Assembly (NCBI GenBank): GCA_964351365.1
Contig: CAYGNP010000001.1
Coordinates: 1-64,000 of the forward strand
Length of the DNA: 64,000 nucleotides
Reading direction: 5' to 3'
Source of the DNA: UBA1672 sp964351365
GTDB taxonomy: Bacteria > Pseudomonadota > Alphaproteobacteria > Micavibrionales > Micavibrionaceae
This document shows, piece after piece, positions 24,362 through 32,781 of the stretch; within the stretch, counting starts at the first letter, position 1, and every line of letters starts with the position of its first letter. Made by a program: the position numbers and the translations under genes. Under the pieces are notes generated by a model. The model saw only the letters and a list, made by a program, of their open reading frames with translations. It did not search any database and had not been told where the DNA came from.

Positions 24362-25834
24362 TCAAACATCCCAGTCGCTTTTGGCCTTATGGGGTTTTTT
24401 GCCTTGCTGCCAATCATACGAGCCTTTGGGGTAGGCGCTGGCGATGCGGTCAGGCTCGAGCGAGAGCGCGCCGGCAACAGCGTCAAGGCCATCGTCTTTG
24501 CCTACGCCCGGTCGCCATTCGCGCATTTCCATGATGAAGGGCGTCAGGCACACATTTTTGTGCACCTTGAGCCTGCCTGCGGCCATGATGGCATCAAAGC
24601 CCTCGAGGATACGCAGCGCCTTGTTTTTTGTGTTGTTGCGCTCGCGTACGCGGGTGGGGACGTTCATATCTTTCAGAACATTTTTTAGGACTCCGGGTAA
24701 AAAGCGCCCTATTCCATTCATCTCCACGCGCAAGGAGGGCAGATAAAATTGCTTTGCGATTTGGGCAACGATGCGGCATTGCTGCGTGGCCTCATTCATT
24801 TCATCCAGCGAATTGATGCGGATATATTCAATATGCTGCAGGTAATAATCGCCGAACTGGTCAGCGAAAATTACCGCGAGCACGCTGCTATCGCCTTTTG
24901 CGCTGGCGAATGAGGGGTCCCACCATGCGGAGGCGCTCAGCATTTTCTGATTGCCGATGAAGACCTCTTTGACGAAGGGGTCGTAGACGAATTCCTCATC
25001 ATAGATTTTCAGTAAATCCGGGTTTAGCCGCCCTTCCATGATATTGACAGGTTTGAGGAGCATCTGGCTTTCGAACTTGTTTGGCCCCGTATCGATTTTC
25101 ATCTGCGCAATGATTTCGGGGGGATATTTTTCCGGCCAGACGCTTTGCCCCTGCTCGTTTGTGATGGGGATGGACAGGCGTTTGAACCCGTCCAGAAAGG
25201 GTCGCTCCTCGCCGATTTCGCTGCGCGGGATATCGGCGTATATTGAGTAATAATCATGGGGCGTGCCAACATAAAGCTGCGTCCCTCCCGCGATCAGGAT
25301 ATAGGGAATTTCGAGCAGGCGTTCGCGCAAATTCGCGCGCTTTTCCGGGCTGTCGCAGGTGTTTGGCACCTCCACATCGTCGCATATGATGATGTCGGCG
25401 CGGCTGCCGGTGATATTGGCGCTGATGCCTCTGGCCAGCATCGAGGGATCACGCAGCTCGCTTGGGCGGCTTATGGTGAAGCGCTCGCCCGCCCATTGGT
25501 CGATATCTTTGGGGCGCAGATGGCCGGTCAAGGGGTGGCGCTCGATGATGCGTTTAACATTGCGCACCATCTTTTTTGCCAGCATGTGATCGGCGGCCAG
25601 CACAAGAATGCGTAAATCCGGATTGCAATAGAGCAGCCATGCCGCGAACAATCCCACCATCGTGCTTTTGCCCGCCGAGCGGAAGGCCATGAGGAGCAGG
25701 TTCTTATCGCCCTGCCTGTAGCCCTCCTCCAGCCAATGCGCCATTTTCAGGTGCAGTGCGGGGGTGCTCTGATTTTGCTGCTGGTTCCACAATACTGTGA
25801 ACATGGGGAAATCTGCGGCGGCGGGATGAGGCAT
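24362..25834 (-). CDS. phage terminase large subunit
   Basis: The packaging motor ATPase/nuclease that translocates DNA into proheads. The 490-residue product has a Walker A motif FRSAGKST (51-58), Walker B ADIIICDDVE (about 148-157), and a C-terminal RNase H-like nuclease domain with SAWWDPSFASAKGDSS carrying the first catalytic Asp and a late GKDDGLDA motif. AAAGGAG precedes the ATG. It follows the regulators at 25928-28230, which lie on the opposite strand, and the 105-aa candidate small subunit at 28234 is upstream in the same direction. Confidence 0.93.
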   Translation of the reverse strand: MPHPAAADFPMFTVLWNQQQNQSTPALHLKMAHWLEEGYRQGDKNLLLMAFRSAGKSTMVGLFAAWLLYCNPDLRILVLAADHMLAKKMVRNVKRIIERHPLTGHLRPKDIDQWAGERFTISRPSELRDPSMLARGISANITGSRADIIICDDVEVPNTCDSPEKRANLRERLLEIPYILIAGGTQLYVGTPHDYYSIYADIPRSEIGEERPFLDGFKRLSIPITNEQGQSVWPEKYPPEIIAQMKIDTGPNKFESQMLLKPVNIMEGRLNPDLLKIYDEEFVYDPFVKEVFIGNQKMLSASAWWDPSFASAKGDSSVLAVIFADQFGDYYLQHIEYIRINSLDEMNEATQQCRIVAQIAKQFYLPSLRVEMNGIGRFLPGVLKNVLKDMNVPTRVRERNNTKNKALRILEGFDAIMAAGRLKVHKNVCLTPFIMEMREWRPGVGKDDGLDAVAGALSLEPDRIASAYPKGSYDWQQGKKPHKAKSDWDV

Positions 25835-25927
25835 TTTGGCTCCTTTATTTGGTTGGATGTCTATAGATTCTTGACAATGTGATGCGCAGGCAGCTACACT
25901 TATGAAAATATTTAATCATGAGGGTAT

Positions 25928-26813
25928 ATGCGGGTTTTAGTTGCGGAAAAGGATCCTCAGCGTCGTGAGAAGATTGCTGCGGAACTAGAAAAAGCTTTAT
26001 GTATTGTCGAGGCGCCGGATGATCTAAGTAGCGTTGCCTTTGCGCGTGGGGATTTTGATGCCGTTGCAAAAGAAGGCTACCACCTGATCGTGGCCTCGCC
26101 CGACCTTAGCGCACAATTTAACGGCGTTGCCCCAAGGATTGCTGTTGTTTCCCCTAAAGATACACTGGCCATAGCTTTTACGACACTCGCCAGAGCGCAT
26201 GGTCATGACTCCCACTTTCTTGCAATTCAGCAAGGCAAGAACACCCTTGAGCTTGATATGACACGAAGGTCCTGCCGCGTGAATGGGCATGATGTGAAGC
26301 TTAGACCTATGGAATATAAACTCCTGCGTGTACTTGCTCTGCGCAGAAATACGGAAATTAAAAGCAATACTCTCACAGAGGCGATTAATGGCTATTACAT
26401 AAAGCATTTGCATTATCACCTGTGTCATCTTAGGCAAAAAATTTCTCCCCTTATAATTGATAACACTGGAGGTGACGGCTATAGTTTAAATGATACAAGC
26501 TGCGAAGTCGGGATTAGACAGGAACGGCATGGTATCCGTACATTAGAAAATGGCGCCATTACATATAATGGGAGTAATTTGGGGCTATCTCCTAAAGAAA
26601 AAGATATCCTTAAGGCGCTTTTAGCTAATAGGCAGCTTACGGGTAAAGACTGCTTAACAAGCGTTGATATATGTAACATTCGTAAAGCTCTTGCAAGGGC
26701 CTCAAGCTGTGAGGTTGCCCCATATGGTTATGATTTTATTGAAACTATTCGCGGCCAAGGTTATAGACTGCGTCCGCAGCCTTTAAAGATTGAACCCATC
26801 CCCAAAATGCTCT
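25928..26813 (+). CDS. multi-winged-helix regulator C (3' end lost in assembly gap)
   Basis: A partial paralogue of the regulators at 4648 and 6091. Residues 1-95 resemble a receiver whose phosphoacceptor region reads LIVASPDL, so the Asp is missing. The first winged helix is at about 100-190 (LELDMTRRSCRVNGHDVKL, then LCHLRQKI and GGDGYSL), the second at about 196-285 (RHGIRTLENGAITYNG, then IRKALARASS and IRGQGYRLR). The sequence enters the 100-N gap just where the next paralogue (26950) begins its third domain, so a third winged helix is probably hidden. DNA identity with 26950 is high in places, pointing to a recent duplication. Confidence 0.72.
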
Positions 26814-26913
26814 NNNNNNNNNNNNNNNNNNNNNNNNNNNNNNNNNNNNNNNNNNNNNNNNNNNNNNNNNNNNNNNNNNNNNNNNNNNNNNNNNNNNNNN
26901 NNNNNNNNNNNNN
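26814..26913. other. assembly gap (100 N) between duplicated regulators
   Basis: Exactly 100 N, a placeholder. The sequence before the start at 25928 (TATGAAAATATTTAATCATG and onward) is repeated almost exactly right after the gap, so the break lies in a tandem duplication that may hold further copies. Confidence 0.97.
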
Positions 26914-26949
26914 GTCTATTATTATGAAAATATTTAATCATGAGGGTAT

Positions 26950-28230
26950 ATGCGGGTTTTAGTTGCGGTTTCAGATGAATACCAACGTGGGAAAATGGTT
27001 GCGCGCTATCGCAATGCTCGCTGCGCCGTTACCGTTGTGGATGATGTCAGTGATATTGCTATTGCTCGCGGGGACCTTGATGGCCTTGCAGAGGGTTATG
27101 ACCTTATTGTTGCCTCTGAAGGATTAGGAGCTATATTTAACCGTGCTGCCCCCGGCCCCGGGATTGCCGTTGTTTCCCCTGGAGATACACTGGCCAAAGC
27201 TTTTACGACAGTCGCCAGAGCGCATGGCCATGAGTCCCACAATCTTGTAATTCAGCAAGGCAAGAACACCCTTGAGCTTGATATGCTCACAGGGACTTGC
27301 AGGGTAAATGAACAAACAATAGATCTAAGACCTAAGGAGCATCAGCTTCTGTTAAAACTTGTGCTTTTATCTGGGAAAAGTGAAGGCAGAGAGAATCTTC
27401 AAAAAGCACTAGGAACCAGCGATGAAGGTTTGAACACCTGTCTAAAAAATTTGAGACAAAGAATTGCTCCTTTGAAAATTACTCAAAAAAGTGGGTCTCT
27501 AAGCATGGATAATGAAAAATTTCCAATAAATGTCCGTGTTAAAGCAGAGAAAAACGGCATAATATTATATGATGATGGTCGCATTCTATGTAATGGGCGG
27601 GAGGTTAAACTTGCACTGAATGAGAGAGAAAATCTTGCTGTTCTCTTAAACGGTAGTCAATTGGAAATAACACCCGCTGTTTCGACGAGCATCTCAAGAA
27701 TTCGTAAAGCACTCGCAAAGGCCTCACACTGTAAGGATGCCCCTGATGGTTATGATTTCATAAAAAAAACCACCAACTCCACTTACGCACTACGTAATAC
27801 AACAGTTAACATACCCCCGAGGCATGAACCATCACTTCAAGGAATGATTTTGCAGATTGGTGATCAAGAAAACAAGCTGCGCATCAATACAAAACAAAGA
27901 ACGATATGTTTAGTTAATAATAATCGTGAGACCATAGAAGAAAAAATTAATGTTAAACAGGCTGCTTTTTTTGAACATCTAGCCCGTCAGCAGCTGATAA
28001 ACGGTGTCTTAACAACAGCATCTTCAATTGAAGTATATCTTCAATTACCTGACGGGGCTGTGTCCAATTTGCTCAGAGGTATATATAGCAAAATACGGCG
28101 TTTAGGCGCAGATCCGCAATTATTTATTACCGCAGGTCAAGGTCGTACTTCTCCTGGCTATACTCTAATAAACTTAAGTGACCTTACAGAATCTTTTGCA
28201 AGACCAGATAATAATCTGAGTATGGATTAA
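26950..28230 (+). CDS. multi-winged-helix regulator D (three tandem OmpR/PhoB-type domains)
   Basis: A 426-residue paralogue of the preceding gene. The degenerate receiver-like domain spans 1-95 (VLVAVSDEYQ; LIVASEGLGA in place of a phosphoacceptor Asp). Winged helices lie at about 107-190 (LELDMLTGTCRVNEQTI), 198-285 (KNGIILYDDGRILCNG, then IRKALAKAS) and 297-412 (KLRINTKQRTICLV, then IYSKIRRLG and SPGYTLIN). The Gly-Tyr wing motif is kept in the third domain but eroded in the second (NSTYAL). The 5' region duplicates that at 25902-25946. It lies on the strand opposite to the virion genes and could regulate them or its own duplicated locus. Confidence 0.75.
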   Translation: MRVLVAVSDEYQRGKMVARYRNARCAVTVVDDVSDIAIARGDLDGLAEGYDLIVASEGLGAIFNRAAPGPGIAVVSPGDTLAKAFTTVARAHGHESHNLVIQQGKNTLELDMLTGTCRVNEQTIDLRPKEHQLLLKLVLLSGKSEGRENLQKALGTSDEGLNTCLKNLRQRIAPLKITQKSGSLSMDNEKFPINVRVKAEKNGIILYDDGRILCNGREVKLALNERENLAVLLNGSQLEITPAVSTSISRIRKALAKASHCKDAPDGYDFIKKTTNSTYALRNTTVNIPPRHEPSLQGMILQIGDQENKLRINTKQRTICLVNNNRETIEEKINVKQAAFFEHLARQQLINGVLTTASSIEVYLQLPDGAVSNLLRGIYSKIRRLGADPQLFITAGQGRTSPGYTLINLSDLTESFARPDNNLSMD

Positions 28231-28233
28231 AGT

Positions 28234-28551
28234 TTATATCTTATGGCTGTTTAATTCTTTTTGCGCATTTTCGATCAGGGTTTGTAGCATGGCTTCGTCG
28301 ATGGCCTGCTCTTTTTTTAAGGATTCTGAGTTTAACACACGGATTTTTTCGGCGATTTTTATTAGCTCCTGCACATGGGACAGCGCTATTTTGCAAGCAT
28401 CGTGATGTTTTTTAAACTCTGAAGCCTCTTGGTCCTGCGGCTGTGATGAGAATTTTTTATATGCGCTCAGCGTTTTATCAAACGCTGCAGGCAGGTAGCG
28501 CAGCAAAGTTGTGCGCATCCTTAGTTGTATGCAAGGCTCGTTGGGTTGCAT
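28234..28551 (-). CDS. helical protein (105 aa), candidate terminase small subunit
   Basis: ATG at 28551 has a perfect AAGGAGG site. The product is helical and charged, with EFKKHHDACKIALSHVQ and a C-terminal EQAIDEAMLQTLIENAQKEL segment. No DNA-binding motif is recognisable by eye. In T7-like genomes the small terminase subunit is encoded between the tail fibre and the large subunit, which is this gene's position relative to 29448 and 24362. The assignment rests on synteny only. Confidence 0.5.
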   Translation of the reverse strand: MQPNEPCIQLRMRTTLLRYLPAAFDKTLSAYKKFSSQPQDQEASEFKKHHDACKIALSHVQELIKIAEKIRVLNSESLKKEQAIDEAMLQTLIENAQKELNSHKI

Positions 28552-28591
28552 TTAGCCTCCTTGGTTTGGGGATTATAATTTGGGCGGATGA

Positions 28592-28786
28592 TTATATGAA
28601 ATCCAGGCCTTCGCGCCGGAGTTGCTCGGTTTGTTGAGCTTCGGCTTCATAAAGCTGCCTCAGGTAATTTTCGGAGATACCGAAAAATGTTGCACAATGA
28701 CGAAGAATTTTATCAAATGCCTCTTGAGGAATATTTCCCTCTTCGTCTAGCGAGTTGGATAAGATTTCTATTTTTTGGTCAACTTA
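28592..28786 (-). pseudogene. open frame without a start codon, probable gene remnant
   Basis: About 64 codons are open from 28786 to a TAA at 28592 and read as a credible protein (SLDEEGNIPQEAFDKILRH, FFGISENYLRQLYEAEAQQ). A stop codon lies directly upstream and no ATG, GTG or TTG is available in the N-terminal part. It is most likely the 3' remnant of a phage gene. A rare start codon cannot be excluded. Confidence 0.35.
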
Positions 28787-28833
28787 TGTTAAATTTAAAG
28801 ATGCTTGTTGATGATATCCCTTAGGATATGGTG

Positions 28834-29409
28834 TTATTCGTTTGTTAGACCTTCTAGTGCATCAAAAGCTGCGGGCGTAGCGTCAATTATACGCTCATCC
28901 TTTATCAGTGCCGCGAGCGTGATAGGGTCGATACCGATGCGGCCAGCAAAATCTTCAATAAAGGCCGCGTATGATCTAGGCTCCAAAAGGCCATCATCAT
29001 CTAAGCCGACCACGATTTCAGTTATCGTTGGGCTTTCGCGTGAAGTAATGTGCGTTCCGCTGGTTGAGGTGTAGCTGTAATCATTGTTTTGTGTATGTAC
29101 GAATTTTACAGATCCTTGCTGTTCATCTACCTCCGCGGTGTACGACACAGTCTGAATTGACATGCCAGGTTTCGAGGTTTGAATTGTAAGCAGCCCCATT
29201 TTATTTCCAAAGACTTCATTAAATGAAAAACCATAATCATAAACAGGGATGCCAGCTTTATAAGCGAGGTGAACTGCTCTACCCAGCAGCGCATCCATCT
29301 GTTCTTTAAGGCATATTTCAGTTTCCGTTAACTGAAACGTCCTTTCAGGCGGTAATATTTCACCTTCTTTTGGCGGTGCGCTTGGAAGTTGATCTCTGTC
29401 TTGTGTCAT
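28834..29409 (-). CDS. hypothetical phage-region protein (191 aa)
   Basis: A soluble, acidic protein downstream of the tail spike gene in transcription order. The N-terminus is Pro/Glu-rich, the centre is Ser/Thr-rich and probably beta-structured (NNDYSYTSTSGTHITSRES), and the C-terminal region contains GRIGIDPITLAALIKDERI. The heptapeptide GIDPITL also occurs near the N-terminus of the unrelated protein at 15238. No family is recognised; a spike-associated or chaperone role is possible from position. No ribosome binding site is obvious. Confidence 0.6.
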   Translation of the reverse strand: MTQDRDQLPSAPPKEGEILPPERTFQLTETEICLKEQMDALLGRAVHLAYKAGIPVYDYGFSFNEVFGNKMGLLTIQTSKPGMSIQTVSYTAEVDEQQGSVKFVHTQNNDYSYTSTSGTHITSRESPTITEIVVGLDDDGLLEPRSYAAFIEDFAGRIGIDPITLAALIKDERIIDATPAAFDALEGLTNE

Positions 29410-29447
29410 GATTTATAAATATATCTAAAAAAATTAGCAGTCAATCC

Positions 29448-31469
29448 TTATGTAAACTTATTTACAATAAACCACTGCCCGCCGTCGGAGACCACGGTGA
29501 TGGCGCTGTACTGGCTGCTTAGGGGTTGGCCGAACCCATCGGGGCCGGAGCCGCCCTGCTCGGTGACGGTGATCACGTTGCTTGAGCTGTCGGTTTTCTT
29601 GATCGTGATGGTACGGCCCACGGCTTCGGCGGCATTTGCGGGGGGCAATCTTGCGGTCATCGCGCCGCCAAAGCTGGAGAGCAGATAGGTGTCTACGGCC
29701 ATGTCGATATCGTATGTGCCGCTGCCGTCGAAAAACCTTGTGTTGCCCGGCGCGCGGTTGCTGGAGAGCACGAACCATTCCGCGCCGTTACTTTGGGCCA
29801 TCATGAAATCATTCTCCGCGCCGAGAAAGTAATCGCGCCCGTCCGGGCCGTTGCCGCCATCCTCGGTAATGGTGATGACGTTGCTAGAGCTGTCTGTCTT
29901 TTTGACCACCATCATAACCCCGGTTGCATCTTCGGCGTTTGGCAATTCAACCGTGAGCGCGCCGCCGAAGGAGGAAACCAGATGCACCGAGTGCGAAAGA
30001 TCGAGCGTCACAGTTCCGCTTGTATCGATGAATTCGGTATCAAAGCGCTGCAATGTTGCGTTCATATCCGTGCAGGTTGTACGCAGCAAGCGGTTACGGT
30101 TCGGGAAGCCTGCATTATAGGCGCTGTAATTCCCGCCGGACTGGTCGAAAATGGCTGCGCCATTGCTGACCGCCAGCAGGTTCATGATCACCGTGTTTTG
30201 CGATCCGGCTTTCAGGTGCACGTTCGGCACTTCGTTTGTGCTTTCGGCGTAAGGGTTGATGAGCGCGGTCTGGTCGGAATTTTCAAGGATGAAGCAGCCT
30301 TGCGCGGTGCCGTTCACATTTGCTTCGCAATCAAGGAGCGTGTTGTTGAAGCTGCCATCCTCGATGTAAAATCCTGCGCCTGTTGTGGATGTGCCAAGGG
30401 AGTATGCGCGGCAGGCATGGAATTTATTGGCGTTGGGCGTATCCCCTGCTCCGCTGAGGGTCAGGTGAAATCCGTGGGTTGCCATTTGCTCGACCAGAAC
30501 GCGGTCGAAATTATTCCAGTAACATGGCTTGTTCGTATCCGTATAGCCATCAAGCTGCACGCCGATATTGGGCGCGGTGATGGTGATGTCGGCCACGGAT
30601 GTCTGCACGACGGGTCGCGTTAATCCATAGAGCCTTATGCCGATATTGCCGCCTTCGATGCGGAAATTATGCAGGGCGCAGTGATCCTCGGTGACCTCAA
30701 TGGCGGTGAAGCTGTTGTTCAGGGTTTTGATGATGGATGATTGCCCCGCGCCGATGATGCTCTGGAACGCGGTTAGCCTTATCGCGCTGCTGATCAGATA
30801 TATGCCTTCGGGCAAATAGATGCTGTTAGCAGCATTCAGTGCGTTCTGGATGGCGATTGTGTCATCTGTTATGCCATCCCCTACCGCGCCAAAATCTTTT
30901 ATGCTTATGGTGTCGGCGAATTTGGCGGATGATGTGCGCGTGATTGCGCCTGCGCCTGTGGCCGTATAGTCCGGCGCGGCCATGGAGCCTTCAAGGGAAA
31001 CGGCGACGGGATTACCGCTGGCGTCAAATCCAAGTGCTTTATTGCTGCGAATGTTACGCTCTGGCAAGGTCACGCTTGAGGGCGTTTCATTGTCCGCATA
31101 GCGCAGCATAAGATCATTCTCGCGGTTGATCTGCTGCATGGAGGCGATGATGTAATCCAGCTCCGTATTGATGCTTGCGGCGGAGAAATCTCCCCCTTCG
31201 AGATAATCGGACGTGCGCTCAATCGTCAGCTCGCGCGTGAGGGTGATGATCGTCTCTTCAGCGGGAGCGATTGAAAATGTCACACTGCCTCCGCTTGTGT
31301 TGCCTGCGCCGGAAATGCTGAAGCCGCTTGCTTGCGGCGCGCCGTTCAAGGTTACGGTTAAATCTTCGCTCGCAAAAATGGGAAACGGATAGCTGTAGGT
31401 TGTCTGGATGCCATCGGCCACGTATCTTACGATGGGCGCGATGTTGGGGATTTTAATGTGTTCGGGCAT
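29448..31469 (-). CDS. tail spike/fibre protein with T7-type head-binding domain and beta-helix
   Basis: A 673-residue receptor-binding protein. Residues 10-125 resemble the virion-attachment domain of T7 tail fibres (TTYSYPFPIFASEDLTVTLNG, then INTELDYIIASMQQI). From about 190 a Pectate_lyase_3-type right-handed beta-helix begins (ISIKDFGAVGDGITDDTIAIQ) and runs to about 490, typical of depolymerising spikes that cut capsule or LPS. The C-terminus holds two homologous modules of about 85 residues (VSSFGGALTVELP and LSSFGGAMTARLP, each followed by KKTDSSSNVIT). AAAGGAACC precedes the ATG. The host glycan is unknown. Confidence 0.87.
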   Translation of the reverse strand: MPEHIKIPNIAPIVRYVADGIQTTYSYPFPIFASEDLTVTLNGAPQASGFSISGAGNTSGGSVTFSIAPAEETIITLTRELTIERTSDYLEGGDFSAASINTELDYIIASMQQINRENDLMLRYADNETPSSVTLPERNIRSNKALGFDASGNPVAVSLEGSMAAPDYTATGAGAITRTSSAKFADTISIKDFGAVGDGITDDTIAIQNALNAANSIYLPEGIYLISSAIRLTAFQSIIGAGQSSIIKTLNNSFTAIEVTEDHCALHNFRIEGGNIGIRLYGLTRPVVQTSVADITITAPNIGVQLDGYTDTNKPCYWNNFDRVLVEQMATHGFHLTLSGAGDTPNANKFHACRAYSLGTSTTGAGFYIEDGSFNNTLLDCEANVNGTAQGCFILENSDQTALINPYAESTNEVPNVHLKAGSQNTVIMNLLAVSNGAAIFDQSGGNYSAYNAGFPNRNRLLRTTCTDMNATLQRFDTEFIDTSGTVTLDLSHSVHLVSSFGGALTVELPNAEDATGVMMVVKKTDSSSNVITITEDGGNGPDGRDYFLGAENDFMMAQSNGAEWFVLSSNRAPGNTRFFDGSGTYDIDMAVDTYLLSSFGGAMTARLPPANAAEAVGRTITIKKTDSSSNVITVTEQGGSGPDGFGQPLSSQYSAITVVSDGGQWFIVNKFT

Positions 31470-31505
31470 GTGGGTTCCTTTATTGTGAATTGAGGGGGAT
31501 TTTGC

Positions 31506-31597
31506 GTCATTCTGAAGACCTTAAGGTCTGAAGAATCCTGATCCTTCAGCGCAAGCGCTTCAGGATGACTCTGGCGGGCGGCGCTTATCAGAATGAC
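31506..31597. repeat. REP-like palindromic element, copy 2
   Basis: GTCATTCTGA (31506-31515) and TCAGAATGAC (31588-31597) are perfect inverted ends; an inner end CAGGATGAC (31561-31569) is also present. It fills the gap between the spike gene and the internal virion-like gene. Confidence 0.75.
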
Positions 31598-31618
31598 TTT
31601 TTGGGGGGGTAAGAACAG

Positions 31619-32191
31619 TTAACCAAGCGTTTTATCCCTCGCCGTTTTTCCATCATTAAAAATGGTCACACCACCGCGGAAAATATCAAAGCCCAGATCC
31701 TGATCGTTTGCGCTTTTGTTCAAGGCGTTGCGCTCGGCGAGCTGGGTGCGTTGCAAAACATTGAGCGCGCCGCGTTGCGCAAGATTTTGGTCGATTGAAT
31801 TGAAGCGGAGCTGATCAAGCTCTTCGCGGCGGCGTTTATCATCATCGGTTTCCTCGAACAGACCCAGCAGAACCGCCTGCGATGAGCCTGCGCCAGAGCC
31901 TACGCCCTGTGATCCGAACGCTGCGCGCTGCCTTGCTACGGCGCGTCTTAGAGCGTCCTGGCGTTGCTGTGCATCCTGACGGGTGTCGGTCGCGATTTTT
32001 GCGCGCTCCAGCGCTGCGTCCTGCGCGAGTTGCTGCTCCTGCAGTTTTTGCTGCGCCTGTAATTGCTGAAGCGATTGCTTTTGTGCTTTTTCAGATTGCT
32101 TGCGAGAGAGCTCGCTTCCAGCAAGACCGGCTCCTACGCTGAGCGCGGTTTGCAGTGATGTGGCTGATAAAGTTGGGATGAGTGCACCCAT
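31619..32191 (-). CDS. coiled-coil internal virion-like protein
   Basis: A 190-residue protein starting at ATG 32191 behind AAGGAG. A short hydrophobic Gly/Ala segment (ALSVGAGLAGSEL) is followed by a Gln-rich coiled coil (about 35-100) and a polar C-terminal region. It lies between the tail tubular B/lysozyme genes and the tail spike, the position of internal virion proteins such as gp14 in T7. Its size and composition agree with that role. Large gp15/gp16-type proteins are absent, which is unusual for this phage group. Confidence 0.62.
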   Translation of the reverse strand: MGALIPTLSATSLQTALSVGAGLAGSELSRKQSEKAQKQSLQQLQAQQKLQEQQLAQDAALERAKIATDTRQDAQQRQDALRRAVARQRAAFGSQGVGSGAGSSQAVLLGLFEETDDDKRRREELDQLRFNSIDQNLAQRGALNVLQRTQLAERNALNKSANDQDLGFDIFRGGVTIFNDGKTARDKTLG

Positions 32192-32230
32192 GGTGGTTCT
32201 CCTTTTATGATAGGGGTTAATAAATTTTGT

Positions 32231-32272
32231 TTTAATCATTCACCTTGATCTCCGAGGAGACCGAGAGCAGCG
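32231..32272. repeat. 42-bp direct repeat, left copy
   Basis: Identical to 33639-33680, which is the last 13 codons region and stop of tail tubular gene B. The two copies bracket the lysozyme and lipoprotein genes (32369-33618), so this copy is an orphan duplicate of the 3' end of gene B and marks an insertion or duplication boundary. Confidence 0.9.
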
Positions 32273-32368
32273 ACTGACAAGGCTAATAATCATATTTGCC
32301 AGATAGCTTTTATCTGTTGGTTCGATCAACCCTTTCCTCAATAAAAATCTGCTTTTGACGTTTTAAAT

Positions 32369-32761
32369 CTAATCCAGATGATCTGTGATGCCGTAATTAA
32401 CAATAAAGGGACCTTGATCTTTGGCTGAATAGCCGCTTGCTTTACCAATCGGCGTTTCCTGTGTTGTAACTCTCAAAAAAATTCCCTTTTCATTTTGAAA
32501 ATTAAACACACAGTATCCGATGCCTGTTCCTGCACAATCATCGATTTCAGTATAGCCTTTATCCCAAAAATGCAGAACGCGTGATGCAAAGATTTCTTCG
32601 CGTCTTTTTGTTACTGTCGGCGTCCATCCATTTTTTATGATGACCGCTCTTACCTTTTCGTATGGCATGTTCAGCATGAAGGTATTTTTTGGCGTTGCGA
32701 AAGTGCACGATGACAGTGCAAGTAGACTGATAACCCAAATTGTGAAGGCGCATTTTAGCAT
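32369..32761 (-). CDS. lipoprotein of the lysozyme cassette, copy 1
   Basis: A 130-residue protein with a lipoprotein signal (hydrophobic core, then LLALSSC with Cys19). The mature part contains an NMPYEKVRAVIIKNGWTP segment, two conserved cysteines in DDCAGTGIGYCVFNFQN and a C-terminal strand. It is a paralogue of the protein at 36646, which keeps the same NGW, DC-G-G--C and F-FQN--G features. Both follow a lysozyme-like gene, so the pair behaves as a cassette. It could modify the host envelope or exclude other phages, as other phage lipoproteins do; this is inference. Confidence 0.65.
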   Translation of the reverse strand: MLKCAFTIWVISLLALSSCTFATPKNTFMLNMPYEKVRAVIIKNGWTPTVTKRREEIFASRVLHFWDKGYTEIDDCAGTGIGYCVFNFQNEKGIFLRVTTQETPIGKASGYSAKDQGPFIVNYGITDHLD

Positions 32762-32781
32762 AGTTTACTTTAATATGAATT

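Noticed and set aside
24389..24688. Plus-strand frames opposite the terminase gene
   Set aside because: All are antisense to terL, which has intact Walker and nuclease motifs.
26814..28230. Regulators C and D as one fused gene across the gap
   Set aside because: A complete duplicated leader and start codon follow the gap, so the two are separate genes.
29793..30623. 276-codon plus-strand frame
   Set aside because: It lies entirely antisense to the well-supported tail spike gene and has no recognisable domain; it is a by-product of codon bias on the other strand.
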